A DNA stretch of 64,000 nt from Pseudovibrio sp. Alg231-02. GTDB taxonomy: Bacteria; Pseudomonadota; Alphaproteobacteria; Rhizobiales; Stappiaceae. Both the position numbers and the translations under genes were made by a program. Shown here in pieces: positions 45,142 through 54,128 of this stretch. The stretch lies in NCBI RefSeq assembly GCF_900143565.1, contig NZ_FREX01000003.1, forward strand, positions 310,001 through 374,000, written 5' to 3'. The notes beneath the pieces are model-generated. The model was not told the DNA's origin. It worked only from the letters and a program-made list of their open reading frames with translations, and did no database searches. Each line of letters begins with the position of its first letter. Within the stretch, counting starts at the first letter, position 1.

Positions 45142-46103
45142 CTAATGCTCGCTCTTTTCTTTTGGCGCTCAACAAAGCGCAATTGAATGTCGGCGGCTCG
45201 CTCTGGCGGATTGTTTAGCCGAGCTCTGAACCGGGTTTTATCACCTGGTGCAAGCCAGTCTTCTCTTGGCTCAACAATCCAGGAGTGTATCTCTTGCGTG
45301 TCCAGTGAGCGCAACGCCAGCTTAATCGCCGGAATATACGTCTCGCTTCTTGTAATATTTTCTACAGAACCTTCCACAACAAGCACGACGGAACCGTCGT
45401 CCACCTCACGGAATGTTCTCAGATCCTTAAACACAAGACCACGCAGATTTACGGTCATACCAGCCAACTGGTAAAGACCAGCCAAATCGGGGAAGGTTCT
45501 TACGATTGATTCACGGTAGTGCACAGCTGAAAAACAGAGTGCGAGTGAAGCAGCAAGAAGACTTGCGCCCAGCAGGCCTTTCGCGCTTATAACACCTGAT
45601 TTGCGGGATGACTTGGTTTTTTTTCTAGATCTTCGGTTGGACTTTTGAGAGGCGCCTTCAGATTTCTTTTTATCGTCGGGTTTCTCCTCTTCAGAACCCG
45701 TTGGTTCTTCTGATGCCTCATAGGAGTTGCCGGCCTTATCACTGGACTGAGTGCCGGTGTCCTTGCCCATAGAACCGCTTGAATCTGAAGGTTCTTCCTT
45801 GGGTTTTCCTACAAGGTCTTCTTCTGAAAATGCTTCGTGACGATCTGCTTTATCGCCGAGACCAGCCCAATCGCTTTCATCCAAGCTTTCGGAGAATGAG
45901 GGCTCTTTGCGGTCATCATCGGGTGTTGAATTGTTGTGTACTTCGGGCTCAGCATCGAGTGCAGCAGCCCAATCGTCCTCTACCTCTGGTGTAACCTGCC
46001 AGATATGATTGCAGCTGGCGCATTTTACTTTGCGGCCAGTCTCTCCAATTTTGTCCGTTGGGATCTCGTAGGCAGTATTACATTGAGGGCAGATAATTTT
46101 CAT
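45138..46103 (-). CDS. MJ0042-type zinc-ribbon protein with transmembrane segment
   Basis: A 321-residue protein with an N-terminal zinc ribbon, MKIICPQCNTAYEIP...VKCASCNHIW (two CxxC pairs). A long acidic, Ser-rich linker follows (about 45-160), then the basic patch RRSRKKTKSSRKS and one membrane helix (about 175-195). The C-terminal domain resembles DUF3426. The function is unknown. It is widespread in Rhizobiales and divergent from ftsEX, as here. The stop codon overlaps the hpt start by 4 bases. Confidence 0.8.
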   Translation of the reverse strand: MKIICPQCNTAYEIPTDKIGETGRKVKCASCNHIWQVTPEVEDDWAAALDAEPEVHNNSTPDDDRKEPSFSESLDESDWAGLGDKADRHEAFSEEDLVGKPKEEPSDSSGSMGKDTGTQSSDKAGNSYEASEEPTGSEEEKPDDKKKSEGASQKSNRRSRKKTKSSRKSGVISAKGLLGASLLAASLALCFSAVHYRESIVRTFPDLAGLYQLAGMTVNLRGLVFKDLRTFREVDDGSVVLVVEGSVENITRSETYIPAIKLALRSLDTQEIHSWIVEPREDWLAPGDKTRFRARLNNPPERAADIQLRFVERQKKRASIR

Positions 46104-46526
46104 CGAGCGTGGTCCAAAAGCGGTTGGCCTTTAAAAGGAATGGACAAGCCGCTTAAATCCTTCATTTTCTAGCGTATTCGTCTTCGAGAGCCGAAGAAGG
46201 CTGTCGGGAACACGTCTCAGAGCCACCAAATATGCAATATACTCACAAGTACTCAACTGCGTAGGCTTTGACTAGCCTAAATACTGGTGCTTCACGTCAG
46301 GTTGAGTGACTAGAATTTATACTATCTGAAGTATGAGGACCTTTATATCCTTAATGAAGTGTTAATTTATTCGAGGGATATCCAAAGGAACAGGCTCGCA
46401 TAAATTTGCAGGGGTAAGTTCAGTCAAAAATTGAACGCGAGAAAATTATTTTTTAGAGTGATTTGCACGAGTTTGGCCTCATTTTTCTGATAAGGCGAAA
46501 CCTTACGTCTGCTAGGGGAATTTTCG
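46104..46526. other. Intergenic region between the zinc-ribbon gene and ftsE
   Basis: 423 bases, AT-rich, with no supported gene. It contains a perfect CtrA-type box (annotated separately) and presumably the divergent promoters of ftsEX and the zinc-ribbon/hpt/cpdR group. Confidence 0.5.
46351..46365 (+). promoter_or_regulatory. CtrA binding box upstream of ftsEX
   Basis: TTAATGAAGTGTTAA is a perfect match to TTAA-N7-TTAA. It lies 162 bases ahead of the ftsE start and 247 bases ahead of the divergent zinc-ribbon gene. Cell-cycle control of division genes by CtrA is established in Caulobacter, so the placement is plausible. Confidence 0.6.
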
Positions 46527-47186
46527 GTGATACGCTTTGAGAATGTGGGACTTCGGTATGGCATGGGCACTGAAGTACTTCGGGATTTGACCTTTTCCAT
46601 TGAGCCGCAATCTTTTCAGTTTCTCACTGGTCCTTCAGGTGCGGGCAAAACCAGTTTGCTGCGCTTGTTATTCCTTTCTATGCGCCCCACTCGTGGGTTG
46701 ATTTCTGTTTTTGGTAAAGACACCACCAAGATCGCAAAGGCTGAGCTGCCATCTATGCGCCGCCGGATTGGTGTGGTGTTTCAGGATTTCCGGTTGCTGG
46801 ATCACCTGACCACCTACGAGAATGTGGCTCTGCCGCACCGTGTTGCGGGGAAATCCGAGGCAGAGTACCGTCCTGATGTGATCGATTTGCTGAAGTGGGT
46901 GGGACTTGGTGACCGTATGCATGTGCTGCCGCCTGTTCTTTCTGGTGGTGAAAAGCAGCGTGCTGCTATTGCGCGGGCGTTGATCACACGGCCTGAAGTT
47001 TTGCTTGCGGATGAGCCGACAGGTAACGTGGATCCTCCGCTTGCCCGCCGTTTGCTTCGTTTGTTCATTGAGTTGAACCGGCTTGGCACCTCAGTCGTGA
47101 TCGCAACCCATGATTTTCATTTGCTGGAGCAGGTGGAAGCTCGGCATCTTATCCTCAACGACGGGCGGTTGGCTGTTCATGACTGA
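46527..47186 (+). CDS. ftsE: Cell division ATP-binding protein FtsE
   Basis: ABC-type ATPase that works with FtsX to control peptidoglycan hydrolases at the divisome. The Walker A is LTGPSGAGKTSLLRLL, the Q-loop is VFQDFRLLDHLTTYENVALP, the signature is LSGGEKQRAAIARALI and the Walker B is VLLADEPTGNVD. It has 219 residues. The start is a GTG with AGGGGA upstream. The ftsX start overlaps its end by 8 bases. Confidence 0.96.
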   Translation: MIRFENVGLRYGMGTEVLRDLTFSIEPQSFQFLTGPSGAGKTSLLRLLFLSMRPTRGLISVFGKDTTKIAKAELPSMRRRIGVVFQDFRLLDHLTTYENVALPHRVAGKSEAEYRPDVIDLLKWVGLGDRMHVLPPVLSGGEKQRAAIARALITRPEVLLADEPTGNVDPPLARRLLRLFIELNRLGTSVVIATHDFHLLEQVEARHLILNDGRLAVHD

Positions 47187-48258
47187 TACTCAGCAAAGAA
47201 GAGAACCGCCAATGTCTGGCCCAAAGTCCGGGCCAAAACGTGCGCCAGCTGGACAAAAAAGGCCTGGCAAGCCGCGAAAAGGACCACCAAAAGGCAAGGG
47301 TGGTCGCCCGGTCAAAAAAGCGGCGGGTGCGAAACCTTCCGGGTTACGGTTTAAGCTCAAAGAAAGACCTGCCCCGATTGTTCCACCGCAGGCGATCTCC
47401 GGTCAGGCTTTGATGCTTGTTGTGGCGATTATGAGTTTTCTGGCCTGCCTGACCGTTGGGTTTGTGGCCATCGTCAATGATGCGGCGAATGACTGGACCA
47501 ATGATCTGGTGCGCGAGGTCACTGTGCAGATCCGTCCTGCAGATGGCGTGAACATGCTGCAGGAGATTGATCGCACGCTGGCTCTTGTTCGCGAGTTTCC
47601 CGGTGTTGGAGACGCGCGCGCTCTTTCTGATGAAGAAACCAAGGGATTGCTTCAGCCCTGGCTTGGGGAGGGGCTTGAACTGGAAGAGCTTCCGGTTCCG
47701 CGTCTTGTTCTGGTGGAGATAGATGATCCTGAGCTGCTTAATCTGGCAGATATGAAGGCTCAGATTGAGCAGGATATTCGTGCAGCGTCGGTGGATGATC
47801 ACCGTGTCTGGAACCGTCAGCTTTCAGCGATGGCGAACACAGCTGTGCTTGTGGGTTTTGGCATTCTGGTGCTCGTTCTGTTTTCCATGGTGCTCTCCGT
47901 CATTTTTGCGACGCAGGCTGCTATGTCCGGCAACAAGGATGTGGTTGAGGTGCTGCACTTTGTTGGTGCGGAAGTTAGCTTTATTGCCTCCGAGTTTCAG
48001 CGTCACTTCCTGGTGTTAGGGCTTAAAGGCGGGGTCATTGGCGGCACAATTGCCGCACTGAGCTTTCTGGTTATGGGCTTCTTTGGCAGCTCGGACATCA
48101 CTTCCGTCAGTGGGAATCAAGTGCAGGCCCTGTTTGGGGCGGTGCAGGTGAGTGCGATTGGGTACGTTGGAATTGTTGCTGTTGTGGTGCTTGTTGCGGT
48201 CTTGACCGCCCTGACGTCTCGTCTGGCTGTCCACAGACATTTGGCAAATATGGATTAA
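47179..48258 (+). CDS. ftsX: Cell division protein FtsX
   Basis: Membrane partner of FtsE, 359 residues. A long Pro/Lys/Gly-rich cytoplasmic N terminus (about residues 1-75) is followed by TM1 (ALMLVVAIMSFLACLTVGFVAI), a periplasmic domain containing VQIRPADG and EFPGVGDARALSDEE, and three C-terminal helices with VEVLHFVGAEVSFIASEFQRHF between them. The ATG at 47179 overlaps the end of ftsE. The extended basic N terminus is longer than in E. coli. Confidence 0.93.
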   Translation: MTDTQQRREPPMSGPKSGPKRAPAGQKRPGKPRKGPPKGKGGRPVKKAAGAKPSGLRFKLKERPAPIVPPQAISGQALMLVVAIMSFLACLTVGFVAIVNDAANDWTNDLVREVTVQIRPADGVNMLQEIDRTLALVREFPGVGDARALSDEETKGLLQPWLGEGLELEELPVPRLVLVEIDDPELLNLADMKAQIEQDIRAASVDDHRVWNRQLSAMANTAVLVGFGILVLVLFSMVLSVIFATQAAMSGNKDVVEVLHFVGAEVSFIASEFQRHFLVLGLKGGVIGGTIAALSFLVMGFFGSSDITSVSGNQVQALFGAVQVSAIGYVGIVAVVVLVAVLTALTSRLAVHRHLANMD

Positions 48259-48348
48259 GTGTCGTTTTCTTTCCATTTTCGCCAGTTCTGATATGTAGTC
48301 AGGAAAATATTCGTTCAGGTTTGTGGCTATAAGCATTGTAGCGACATC

Positions 48349-49068
48349 ATGGAGCATTCTTTGAATACGCGCGACACAGCGGCTAAATTTAAAGCAACCG
48401 GTGAGCAAGAGCCGGTACCAGCCAGCGTTGATAAACGCCCTGGCCGGAAGTCGTTTGTCCGGCGCAGTGTCCGTTTTTTCTTTTTGTTGTTTCTGATTTG
48501 CTCTGTCGTTTTTGCAGCTGGCTTCTTGTGGTTTGTGGAAGTTTTGCAGCCCTCTGTGCAGGCCGTTGTACCCAAACATGCTGATGGCATTGTTGTTTTG
48601 ACGGGTGGTCGAGACCGGATTTCGCAAAGTCTGGATCTTCTGGAAGTTGGAAGTGCGAAGCGTCTTTTGATCTCTGGCGTTCACCCATCAACCAGTGCAA
48701 AGCAGATTGCGCGGCTTAATTCCAAACGGATGTGGTTGTTTGATTGCTGCGTTGATCTGGACCGAAAAGCGCTCAATACCATCGGGAATGCTGAGGAAAC
48801 TGCCAACTGGGTGCGAAAAAATCAGTTCAGCTCACTGTTGGTCGTTACCAGTGCCTATCACATGCCTAGAGCATTGGCCGAATTGCAAGTTCGCCTGCCG
48901 GATGCTGAGCTTTACCCAAGTCCTGTCTACCATAAAGAGCTGGATTTAGAGCATTGGTATGAAAGTTCTTCGATAACAAAGCTTCTCCTACGCGAATATG
49001 TGAAGTATATCCTCGTTCGGCTGCGAGTTGAGCTGGACGCTGTATTCCCTGTAAAACACTCCTCTTAA
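48349..49068 (+). CDS. YdcF/ElyC-like DUF218 membrane protein
   Basis: A 239-residue protein with one N-terminal membrane helix (about 42-63) and a DUF218 domain: ADGIVVLTGGRDRISQSLDLLEVG, RLLISGVHPSTS, NTIGNAEETANWVRKNQFSSLLVVTSAYHMPRAL with the conserved TxxYHxxR pattern, and a final YVKYILVR. ElyC/SanA relatives affect envelope integrity, but the biochemical role is unknown. It follows ftsX and precedes plsC on the same strand, so an envelope-related transcript is likely. Confidence 0.85.
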   Translation: MEHSLNTRDTAAKFKATGEQEPVPASVDKRPGRKSFVRRSVRFFFLLFLICSVVFAAGFLWFVEVLQPSVQAVVPKHADGIVVLTGGRDRISQSLDLLEVGSAKRLLISGVHPSTSAKQIARLNSKRMWLFDCCVDLDRKALNTIGNAEETANWVRKNQFSSLLVVTSAYHMPRALAELQVRLPDAELYPSPVYHKELDLEHWYESSSITKLLLREYVKYILVRLRVELDAVFPVKHSS

Positions 49069-49133
49069 TTTCGTAAGATGAAATCTGAATTCACCTTGGC
49101 ATAGTGTCGGGTGGAAATGGTTGTGAAGGTCCT

Positions 49134-49913
49134 ATGCTCGTCCTGCGTTCCGTTCTTTTTAACGTGCTTTTTTACATCAGCACCCTGATCATTATGATCG
49201 CGTGCATGTTTTTGTTTATTCTTCCTGTCCGGTATTGCTGGTGGTTGCTGCCATTCTGGTGCCGTGTAGAGAAGTTTTTGTTGCGTTGGGTTGGTGGTGT
49301 AAAATCCGAGATCACAGGCATCGAAAACCTGCCAGATACGGGCTGTGTCATCGTTTCCAAGCACCAGTCTGCATGGGAAACGTTTGCGCTTGCTGAGTAT
49401 TATCGTCAGCCAACGTTTATCCTGAAGCGGGAGCTGCGCTGGGTGCCATTCTTCGGATGGTATCTGATGAAGTTCCGCCAGATCCCTGTTGATCGCGGTA
49501 AAAAGGGCAAGGCCCTTGCTGCCATGGGTAAGAGAGCTGCTGAGGCGATTGCGGAAAACCGCAATATCATCATCTACCCAGAAGGAACACGCCGTCCAGC
49601 TGGTGCTGAGCCACAATACAAATATGGTATCGTGCACCTTTATAAAACGCTGAACTGCCCGATTGTTCCGATTGCTCTTAACTCAGGTGTTTATTGGCCG
49701 CGTCGCCGCTTCTTCCGTTTCCCTGGCACGATCAAAGCAGAGATCCTTGAGCCTATTCAGCCGGGCTTGCCACCGGAGGAATTCTTCAAGCTTTTGCAGG
49801 AACGGATCGAGACTGCCTCTGACCGTTTGCTGGATGAAGCGGAAAAAGATACGCCGGATAACATTATCATCAAAGAAGCTCGTGTACTGCAGGCAGAATA
49901 TAAGAAAAAATAA
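49134..49913 (+). CDS. plsC: 1-acyl-sn-glycerol-3-phosphate acyltransferase
   Basis: Acylates lysophosphatidic acid to phosphatidic acid at the inner membrane. It has an N-terminal hydrophobic helix (about residues 8-30). Motif I reads SKHQSAWETFAL, where the usual HX4D appears as HX4E. Motif II is QIPVDRGKKGKA and motif III is IIYPEGTRRPAGAEPQYK. It has 259 residues. The start at 49134 has AAGG upstream; the open frame extends to 49104. A terminator follows. Confidence 0.92.
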   Translation: MLVLRSVLFNVLFYISTLIIMIACMFLFILPVRYCWWLLPFWCRVEKFLLRWVGGVKSEITGIENLPDTGCVIVSKHQSAWETFALAEYYRQPTFILKRELRWVPFFGWYLMKFRQIPVDRGKKGKALAAMGKRAAEAIAENRNIIIYPEGTRRPAGAEPQYKYGIVHLYKTLNCPIVPIALNSGVYWPRRRFFRFPGTIKAEILEPIQPGLPPEEFFKLLQERIETASDRLLDEAEKDTPDNIIIKEARVLQAEYKKK

Positions 49914-49945
49914 AGATTTTGCGTGGAAATCAGATGTTTCAAAGG

Positions 49946-49985
49946 AAGAAGGCCGCCTTTGCCTTAAAGGCGGCTTCTTTTTTTG
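49946..49985 (+). terminator. Terminator after plsC
   Basis: CCGCCTTT pairs with AAAGGCGG around GCCTT, extended by flanking GAAG/CTTC, and is followed by seven T residues. It lies about 35 bases after the stop codon. Confidence 0.88.
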
Positions 49986-50071
49986 ACAATGCTCTGGCTT
50001 AACTTGTAACATGTTCGCAGTTTGTTCTATAAAGTACTATGGGAAATAGCAGGAGAAATCAGGAGAGTGCG

Positions 50072-50443
50072 TTGCAGTACTCATTGTTTGATGATCGCTT
50101 GCCAAGTGGCAGGTCTCCACGCGTGTCAGAGGAGCTAGGTGCTGGCAGCCAGTTTAAATACTGGTCTGGTGCATCCGGGCATCGTTACCTCTTTACCCGG
50201 ATCTCTCCGGAAGAGGTTTCTGACTATGCGGAGAACCTTGTTCTGATCACAGACAAGAAGAGCGAAGCCGTTGTCTGGCTCGGGTTTTTGGGTATGTCGA
50301 ATGAAAAGACCCCAATGCCTGCGCTGAAACCTTCGCAGGGTGCATACGTACATCTTCTGGCAGAAGACAGCGCGGAGAGGGATCGCGCTCACAATGATCT
50401 GCGTACGGGGATCTTTTCTTATATCAAGCAGGAAGACGAGTAG
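50072..50443 (+). CDS. Conserved hypothetical protein
   Basis: A 123-residue protein I do not recognise. It has a single likely domain with GHRYLFTRISPEEVSDYAEN in the first half and SYIKQEDE at the end, no membrane segments, no cysteines in motif positions and no signal peptide. The start is uncertain: a TTG at 50072 has two AGGAG sequences upstream, while an in-frame ATG at 50039 has none. It converges on the ChaC gene. The sequence composition (WLGFLGMSNEKTPMPALK) suggests a soluble alpha/beta protein, no more. Confidence 0.6.
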   Translation: MQYSLFDDRLPSGRSPRVSEELGAGSQFKYWSGASGHRYLFTRISPEEVSDYAENLVLITDKKSEAVVWLGFLGMSNEKTPMPALKPSQGAYVHLLAEDSAERDRAHNDLRTGIFSYIKQEDE

Positions 50444-50456
50444 TCGAAACCTGAAG

Positions 50457-50981
50457 TTATATCGAGAGTTGTCGTGCCAGCCATTCTACGTTCTGGTCTT
50501 TAATACCCATTTCCTTCATATGTGCGTGAGTGTTGAGTACATACTCCGGATTTGCGCCAGACTGACCCACAGCCCCCTTTACAATCTGCAATTGGTCTTT
50601 TAGCGGTAACGCACCTGCATATTGCTCGTGTTTCTGGTCTGCAACGAATGTGACTGCACGAACTTTGGTGCCTTCCTCGTCCAGCAAACGGACACGGCGG
50701 TGTGTTTCCAGATACACCATGGTTTGCTGTTCACGCTCGCGGAGATACCCAAGTGTGTGCTGCCAGTTTTCTGGTGAGATCCTGAATGCCATGCCGATGC
50801 AAGCACCGCCTTTATCCAGCCCAAATACCAGTCCAGGGTTGTCTTGAGTCCCACGATGAACCCATGAATACACGCAGAGAGATCTATGAACGCCATGCAA
50901 GATTGCGGGGACTGCTTGCTCGAAAGTAAAGCCAGGGCGCCAAATTAGTGAGCCGTAGCCAAATATCCATAAATCTCGCAT
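50457..50981 (-). CDS. ChaC-like gamma-glutamylcyclotransferase
   Basis: Glutathione-specific gamma-glutamylcyclotransferase releasing 5-oxoproline and Cys-Gly. The substrate loop YGSL occurs in IFGYGSLIWRPGF (about residues 6-18), followed by HRSLCVYSWVHRGT and GMAFRISPENW. The catalytic Glu is probably in YLREREQQTMVYLE. It has 174 residues from the ATG at 50981; the frame is open to 51047. The role in glutathione turnover is inferred from the family. Confidence 0.88.
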   Translation of the reverse strand: MRDLWIFGYGSLIWRPGFTFEQAVPAILHGVHRSLCVYSWVHRGTQDNPGLVFGLDKGGACIGMAFRISPENWQHTLGYLREREQQTMVYLETHRRVRLLDEEGTKVRAVTFVADQKHEQYAGALPLKDQLQIVKGAVGQSGANPEYVLNTHAHMKEMGIKDQNVEWLARQLSI

Positions 50982-51075
50982 AACTATTTTCTCGTAGAAT
51001 TCTTTGAGTGACACGCCTATCAGGCTCGTAATCAGCATGCAACTCACAGCACTGTGTGAGGGTAACGGAGAGTAG

Positions 51076-52119
51076 ATGACTGAACCAAAAGTATCCCGGC
51101 CTCCAAGAAAGTCGGCGTATTTCGTTTTGGCGATCCTTGTCGCCTTGATTATTGGCGGGTGGTCCGCCTATTGGGCAGTTGGGCGCGGTATTGTTTCTGA
51201 CGTTATTCGCAATGGTGTGAAGGTTGCTGAAGCAGACGGCGGAAGTCTTGAATGTGGTGACCAGCAACTTGGCGGTTACCCGTTCCGATTTGAACTGACC
51301 TGTACCCCGTTCCGCATGGACAAGAACGGAGAGTGGTATTTTATCAATGAGTTACGTGGTGTAGCGCTGGCTTATAACCCGACCCATGTGATCTTTGAGG
51401 CGACTGGCCCTGCTGAGGCAAACTTTGGCCAGCAGGGGCCTGCATACTCTGCGCATTGGAAAACGGCTCAGGCGAGCGTGGTGGCTGAAAACAGTAAGCC
51501 TGCTAAAATTGACGCTGTCTTTAAAGAGCCGAAGCTGACTTATACCATTGGCGAGCAGTCTGTTGAGCTGAATGCTGAGCGGACAGAAGCGCACATGCGC
51601 CGCGTTGAAGGCAATGAGGACGCGCTTGATCTGGCTGTGCAGGTCAATGGCCTGACAGCGGGCAAAGTGTCTGATGATGTGCCGCTGGATATCAGCCTTG
51701 TTATTCAGTTGCCGGAGGGCTCGAAGCTTCTGGACGGCAAAGTTCGCAATATTGCTGATTTGATGGTTGATGAAGAATTAAAGGTCAACCTCTCCAGCTT
51801 GCAGCTGAAAAGCGGCGAGTTTTCCGTCAACACGGGTGGTGATCTGGTGATTGACCGTCAGGGTCGTTTGAATGGAACGCTGCCACTGGTGATCACTGGT
51901 ATTCATCAGCTGGAAGATGTGTTGCGACCATTGTTCCCACAAGGCTCCAAGATGCTCGAGTCGCTGCAGAAGACTGCGATGAGTATTGGGCAGGGAAGTG
52001 CGGTAAATGGCGTGCCGACACTCAAGATCCCAGTGACCATAGAGAATGGGCGTGCTCGTATCGCGTTTTTTGATCTGGGGCCTGTGCCTCAGCTGATTAT
52101 AAAAGAAAGCGGCTCGTAA
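51076..52119 (+). CDS. DUF2125 family protein
   Basis: A 347-residue alphaproteobacterial protein with one N-terminal membrane helix (about 14-33) and a large periplasmic domain starting RNGVKVAEADGGSLECGDQQLGGYPFRFELTC, the most conserved segment of DUF2125. The function is unknown. The stop codon is embedded in a terminator hairpin shared with the convergent GNAT gene. Confidence 0.85.
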   Translation: MTEPKVSRPPRKSAYFVLAILVALIIGGWSAYWAVGRGIVSDVIRNGVKVAEADGGSLECGDQQLGGYPFRFELTCTPFRMDKNGEWYFINELRGVALAYNPTHVIFEATGPAEANFGQQGPAYSAHWKTAQASVVAENSKPAKIDAVFKEPKLTYTIGEQSVELNAERTEAHMRRVEGNEDALDLAVQVNGLTAGKVSDDVPLDISLVIQLPEGSKLLDGKVRNIADLMVDEELKVNLSSLQLKSGEFSVNTGGDLVIDRQGRLNGTLPLVITGIHQLEDVLRPLFPQGSKMLESLQKTAMSIGQGSAVNGVPTLKIPVTIENGRARIAFFDLGPVPQLIIKESGS

Positions 52120-52133
52120 GAGCCGCTTTTGGT
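52108..52133. terminator. Terminator overlapping the DUF2125 stop codon
   Basis: AAAGCGGCTC pairs with GAGCCGCTTTT around GTAA; the stop codon TAA lies in the loop. Flanking A and T runs let it serve both convergent genes. Confidence 0.75.
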
Positions 52134-52595
52134 TTATGCGAGAGCCAGACGGTCAATCGGGACGATGAAGCTGTCTTTGTCGTCTGGTTCTGCCAGATTT
52201 TCAAAGAGGCTGTTGTCGACCTTGTTTTTGTTTGGCACCAGCCAGCGGACGTGAAGCCAGTCACGTTCTTTACCGATCCTGGAGATTTCTTCCACGAGAG
52301 TGCGGCCAATGCCGGTATGGCGGTGGTTCTGCACGACGTAGATATCATCCAACTGGCCAATTCGCAGGCCAGAGATCAGGTCTGGAATGTCAAAGAAAGC
52401 GGCAAAGCCAACCAGTGTCTCGCCTTCGAATGCACCAATGATTTCGATGGACTTGTCTTCGAGCAGGCGCTCGGAAAAGACTTCGTCCGGGCGACGTGGA
52501 GCGCCGCGCTTAAGAGCTTGCGCATTCTCTGCAATGAGAGGGGCCAAGTCTGGCGCGTCACCGGGTTTTAAGGCTCTAAAAGAAAGATCAGCCAT
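52134..52595 (-). CDS. GNAT family N-acetyltransferase
   Basis: Acetyltransferase of 153 residues. Motif A reads QLDDIYVVQNHRHTGIGRTLVEEI with the acetyl-CoA loop HRHTGIG. The motif B region is WLHVRWLVPNKNKVDNSLFENLA. The start is the ATG at 52595 with GGAAGAGG upstream; the open frame extends to 52679 without a binding site. The substrate is not evident. Confidence 0.83.
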   Translation of the reverse strand: MADLSFRALKPGDAPDLAPLIAENAQALKRGAPRRPDEVFSERLLEDKSIEIIGAFEGETLVGFAAFFDIPDLISGLRIGQLDDIYVVQNHRHTGIGRTLVEEISRIGKERDWLHVRWLVPNKNKVDNSLFENLAEPDDKDSFIVPIDRLALA

Positions 52596-52863
52596 TATAC
52601 CTCTTCCCGTTCCTTCGTTTGATTTTGCGTTATAGAGTGACCCCAAAAATCCCTTAAAATCAAGGTGTGAAAGTCTCATAGGGCTTGGAATTTTGTGGGA
52701 TGCCTAATTCCTGAGGCTGGCTTGATTTTCATCGATGCTATTATTGCGGCCAAAGACCTAGTGTTTGACGGTTCAAAACTCGCAAATAGCACGAATGGTG
52801 AGTAGTGAAGGCAGATCGACGCCTCTAAACTCAGCTTGATTTTGCAACGCAACAGGAAGTGTC

Positions 52864-53766
52864 ATGTCTAGCTCAGAGCAAGTTCACAGTATCAGACCGC
52901 GTCGTAGTGCGCTTTACATGCCAGGTTCAAACGCACGGGCACTGGAAAAGGCCAAAGGGCTGGATGTGGATGTGCTGCTGCTGGACCTTGAAGACGCTGT
53001 TGCGCCTGATGCCAAAGAGATGGCACGTACTCAGGTGTGTGAGGCTGTCGCTGGTGGCGGTTACGGGCATCGTGAGCTTGTTATTCGTATCAATGGGATG
53101 AAGACACCCTGGGGCCAAGAAGACCTGAGAGCGGCTGTTGCTGCCAAGCCGGATGCTGTGCTTCTGCCGAAGGTGGAAAGCCTCGCTGATATCAAGCCCG
53201 TTGCTGATTATCTGACAGAGCAGGGTGCTGACAGTGTTCGCATCTGGGCGATGCTTGAAACGCCGGGTGCGATCCTCAATGCCTCCGAAATTGCTGAGGC
53301 AGCCAAAGACCCGCATAATCGTCTGGACGTGTTCATCATCGGCACCAATGATCTGAGCAAGGAGAGCGGTGCACAGATCCTACCGGGCCGTGCTGTTTTG
53401 ATGCCTTGGCTGATGACCTTCCTGGCGATCGCGCGTGTTGGTGGTGCGGATATTCTGGATGGCGTTTACAACAACTTCTCTGACCTTGAGGGCTTTGCGG
53501 AAGAATGTAAGCAGGGGGCTGAGATGGGGCTTGATGGAAAGACGTTGATCCACCCGAAGCAGCTTGGGCCTTGCAACACTGCGTTTGCGCCGAGTAAGGC
53601 GGATGTTGAGTGGGCGAAGAAGATGATTGCCGAGTTTGAGCTGCCAGAAAACCAGAGCAAAGGCGCCGTGCAGGTTGACGGCAAGATGGTTGAGCGTTTG
53701 CATGCAGATATTGGCCGCAAAACGGTTGCGATTGCTGAAGCTATCAAGCGGCACGTGAACGCGTAA
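52864..53766 (+). CDS. CoA ester lyase, CitE/HpcH family
   Basis: TIM-barrel lyase of 300 residues related to citrate lyase beta and malyl-CoA lyase. The N terminus PRRSALYMPGSNARALEKAK and the metal/substrate motif DVLLLDLEDAVAPDAKE are typical. Later VLLPKVESLADIKPV, WAMLETPGAILNA, FIIGTNDLSKE and GLDGKTLIHPKQL. Malyl-CoA thioesterase or methylmalyl-CoA lyase activity is possible; the sequence does not decide. A DUF1737 gene follows, a pairing common in Rhizobiales. Confidence 0.88.
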   Translation: MSSSEQVHSIRPRRSALYMPGSNARALEKAKGLDVDVLLLDLEDAVAPDAKEMARTQVCEAVAGGGYGHRELVIRINGMKTPWGQEDLRAAVAAKPDAVLLPKVESLADIKPVADYLTEQGADSVRIWAMLETPGAILNASEIAEAAKDPHNRLDVFIIGTNDLSKESGAQILPGRAVLMPWLMTFLAIARVGGADILDGVYNNFSDLEGFAEECKQGAEMGLDGKTLIHPKQLGPCNTAFAPSKADVEWAKKMIAEFELPENQSKGAVQVDGKMVERLHADIGRKTVAIAEAIKRHVNA

Positions 53767-53857
53767 ATTTGAACTCTGCGCACGTTTTAACCTCTGGTAT
53801 CTGATAGGTGTGGCTGGTAGGTTCCCGCCCACACCAGAAGAATTTAAAGGAATAAAC

Positions 53858-54064
53858 ATGCGCCTTTACCGCCTCATCACCGAACCGGATTCTGCAAAGT
53901 TTTGTCACCGCGTCACTGAAGCGCTCAACAAAGGTTGGGAACTGCAGGGCTCTCCAACCATGACTTATGACGCAACTCAGGGCCTTACCATTTGTGGTCA
54001 GGCTGTGGTCAAGCATGTTGATGGTGAGAAGTACACGCCAGAGACCAAGCTTGGTGCTTGGTAA
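53858..54064 (+). CDS. DUF1737 family small protein
   Basis: A 68-residue protein beginning MRLYRLITEPDSAKFCHRVT, with ALNKGWELQGSPTMTYDATQ and CGQAVVKHV, matching DUF1737. The function is unknown. The ATG at 53858 has AAAGGA upstream; the longer frame from 53810 is not supported. It is 91 bases after the CitE-like gene and probably on the same transcript. Confidence 0.85.
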   Translation: MRLYRLITEPDSAKFCHRVTEALNKGWELQGSPTMTYDATQGLTICGQAVVKHVDGEKYTPETKLGAW

Positions 54065-54090
54065 GACACGTCTTTGATTGATGTTGGAAG

Positions 54091-54114
54091 TGGCGGGAAT
54101 TTCCCGCCATTTTG
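54091..54114 (+). terminator. Terminator between the DUF1737 and ATP-grasp genes
   Basis: TGGCGGGAA and TTCCCGCCA form a nearly loop-free palindrome followed by TTTTGCTTTT. It separates two convergent genes. Confidence 0.7.
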
Positions 54115-54128
54115 CTTTTGGGCTGCCG

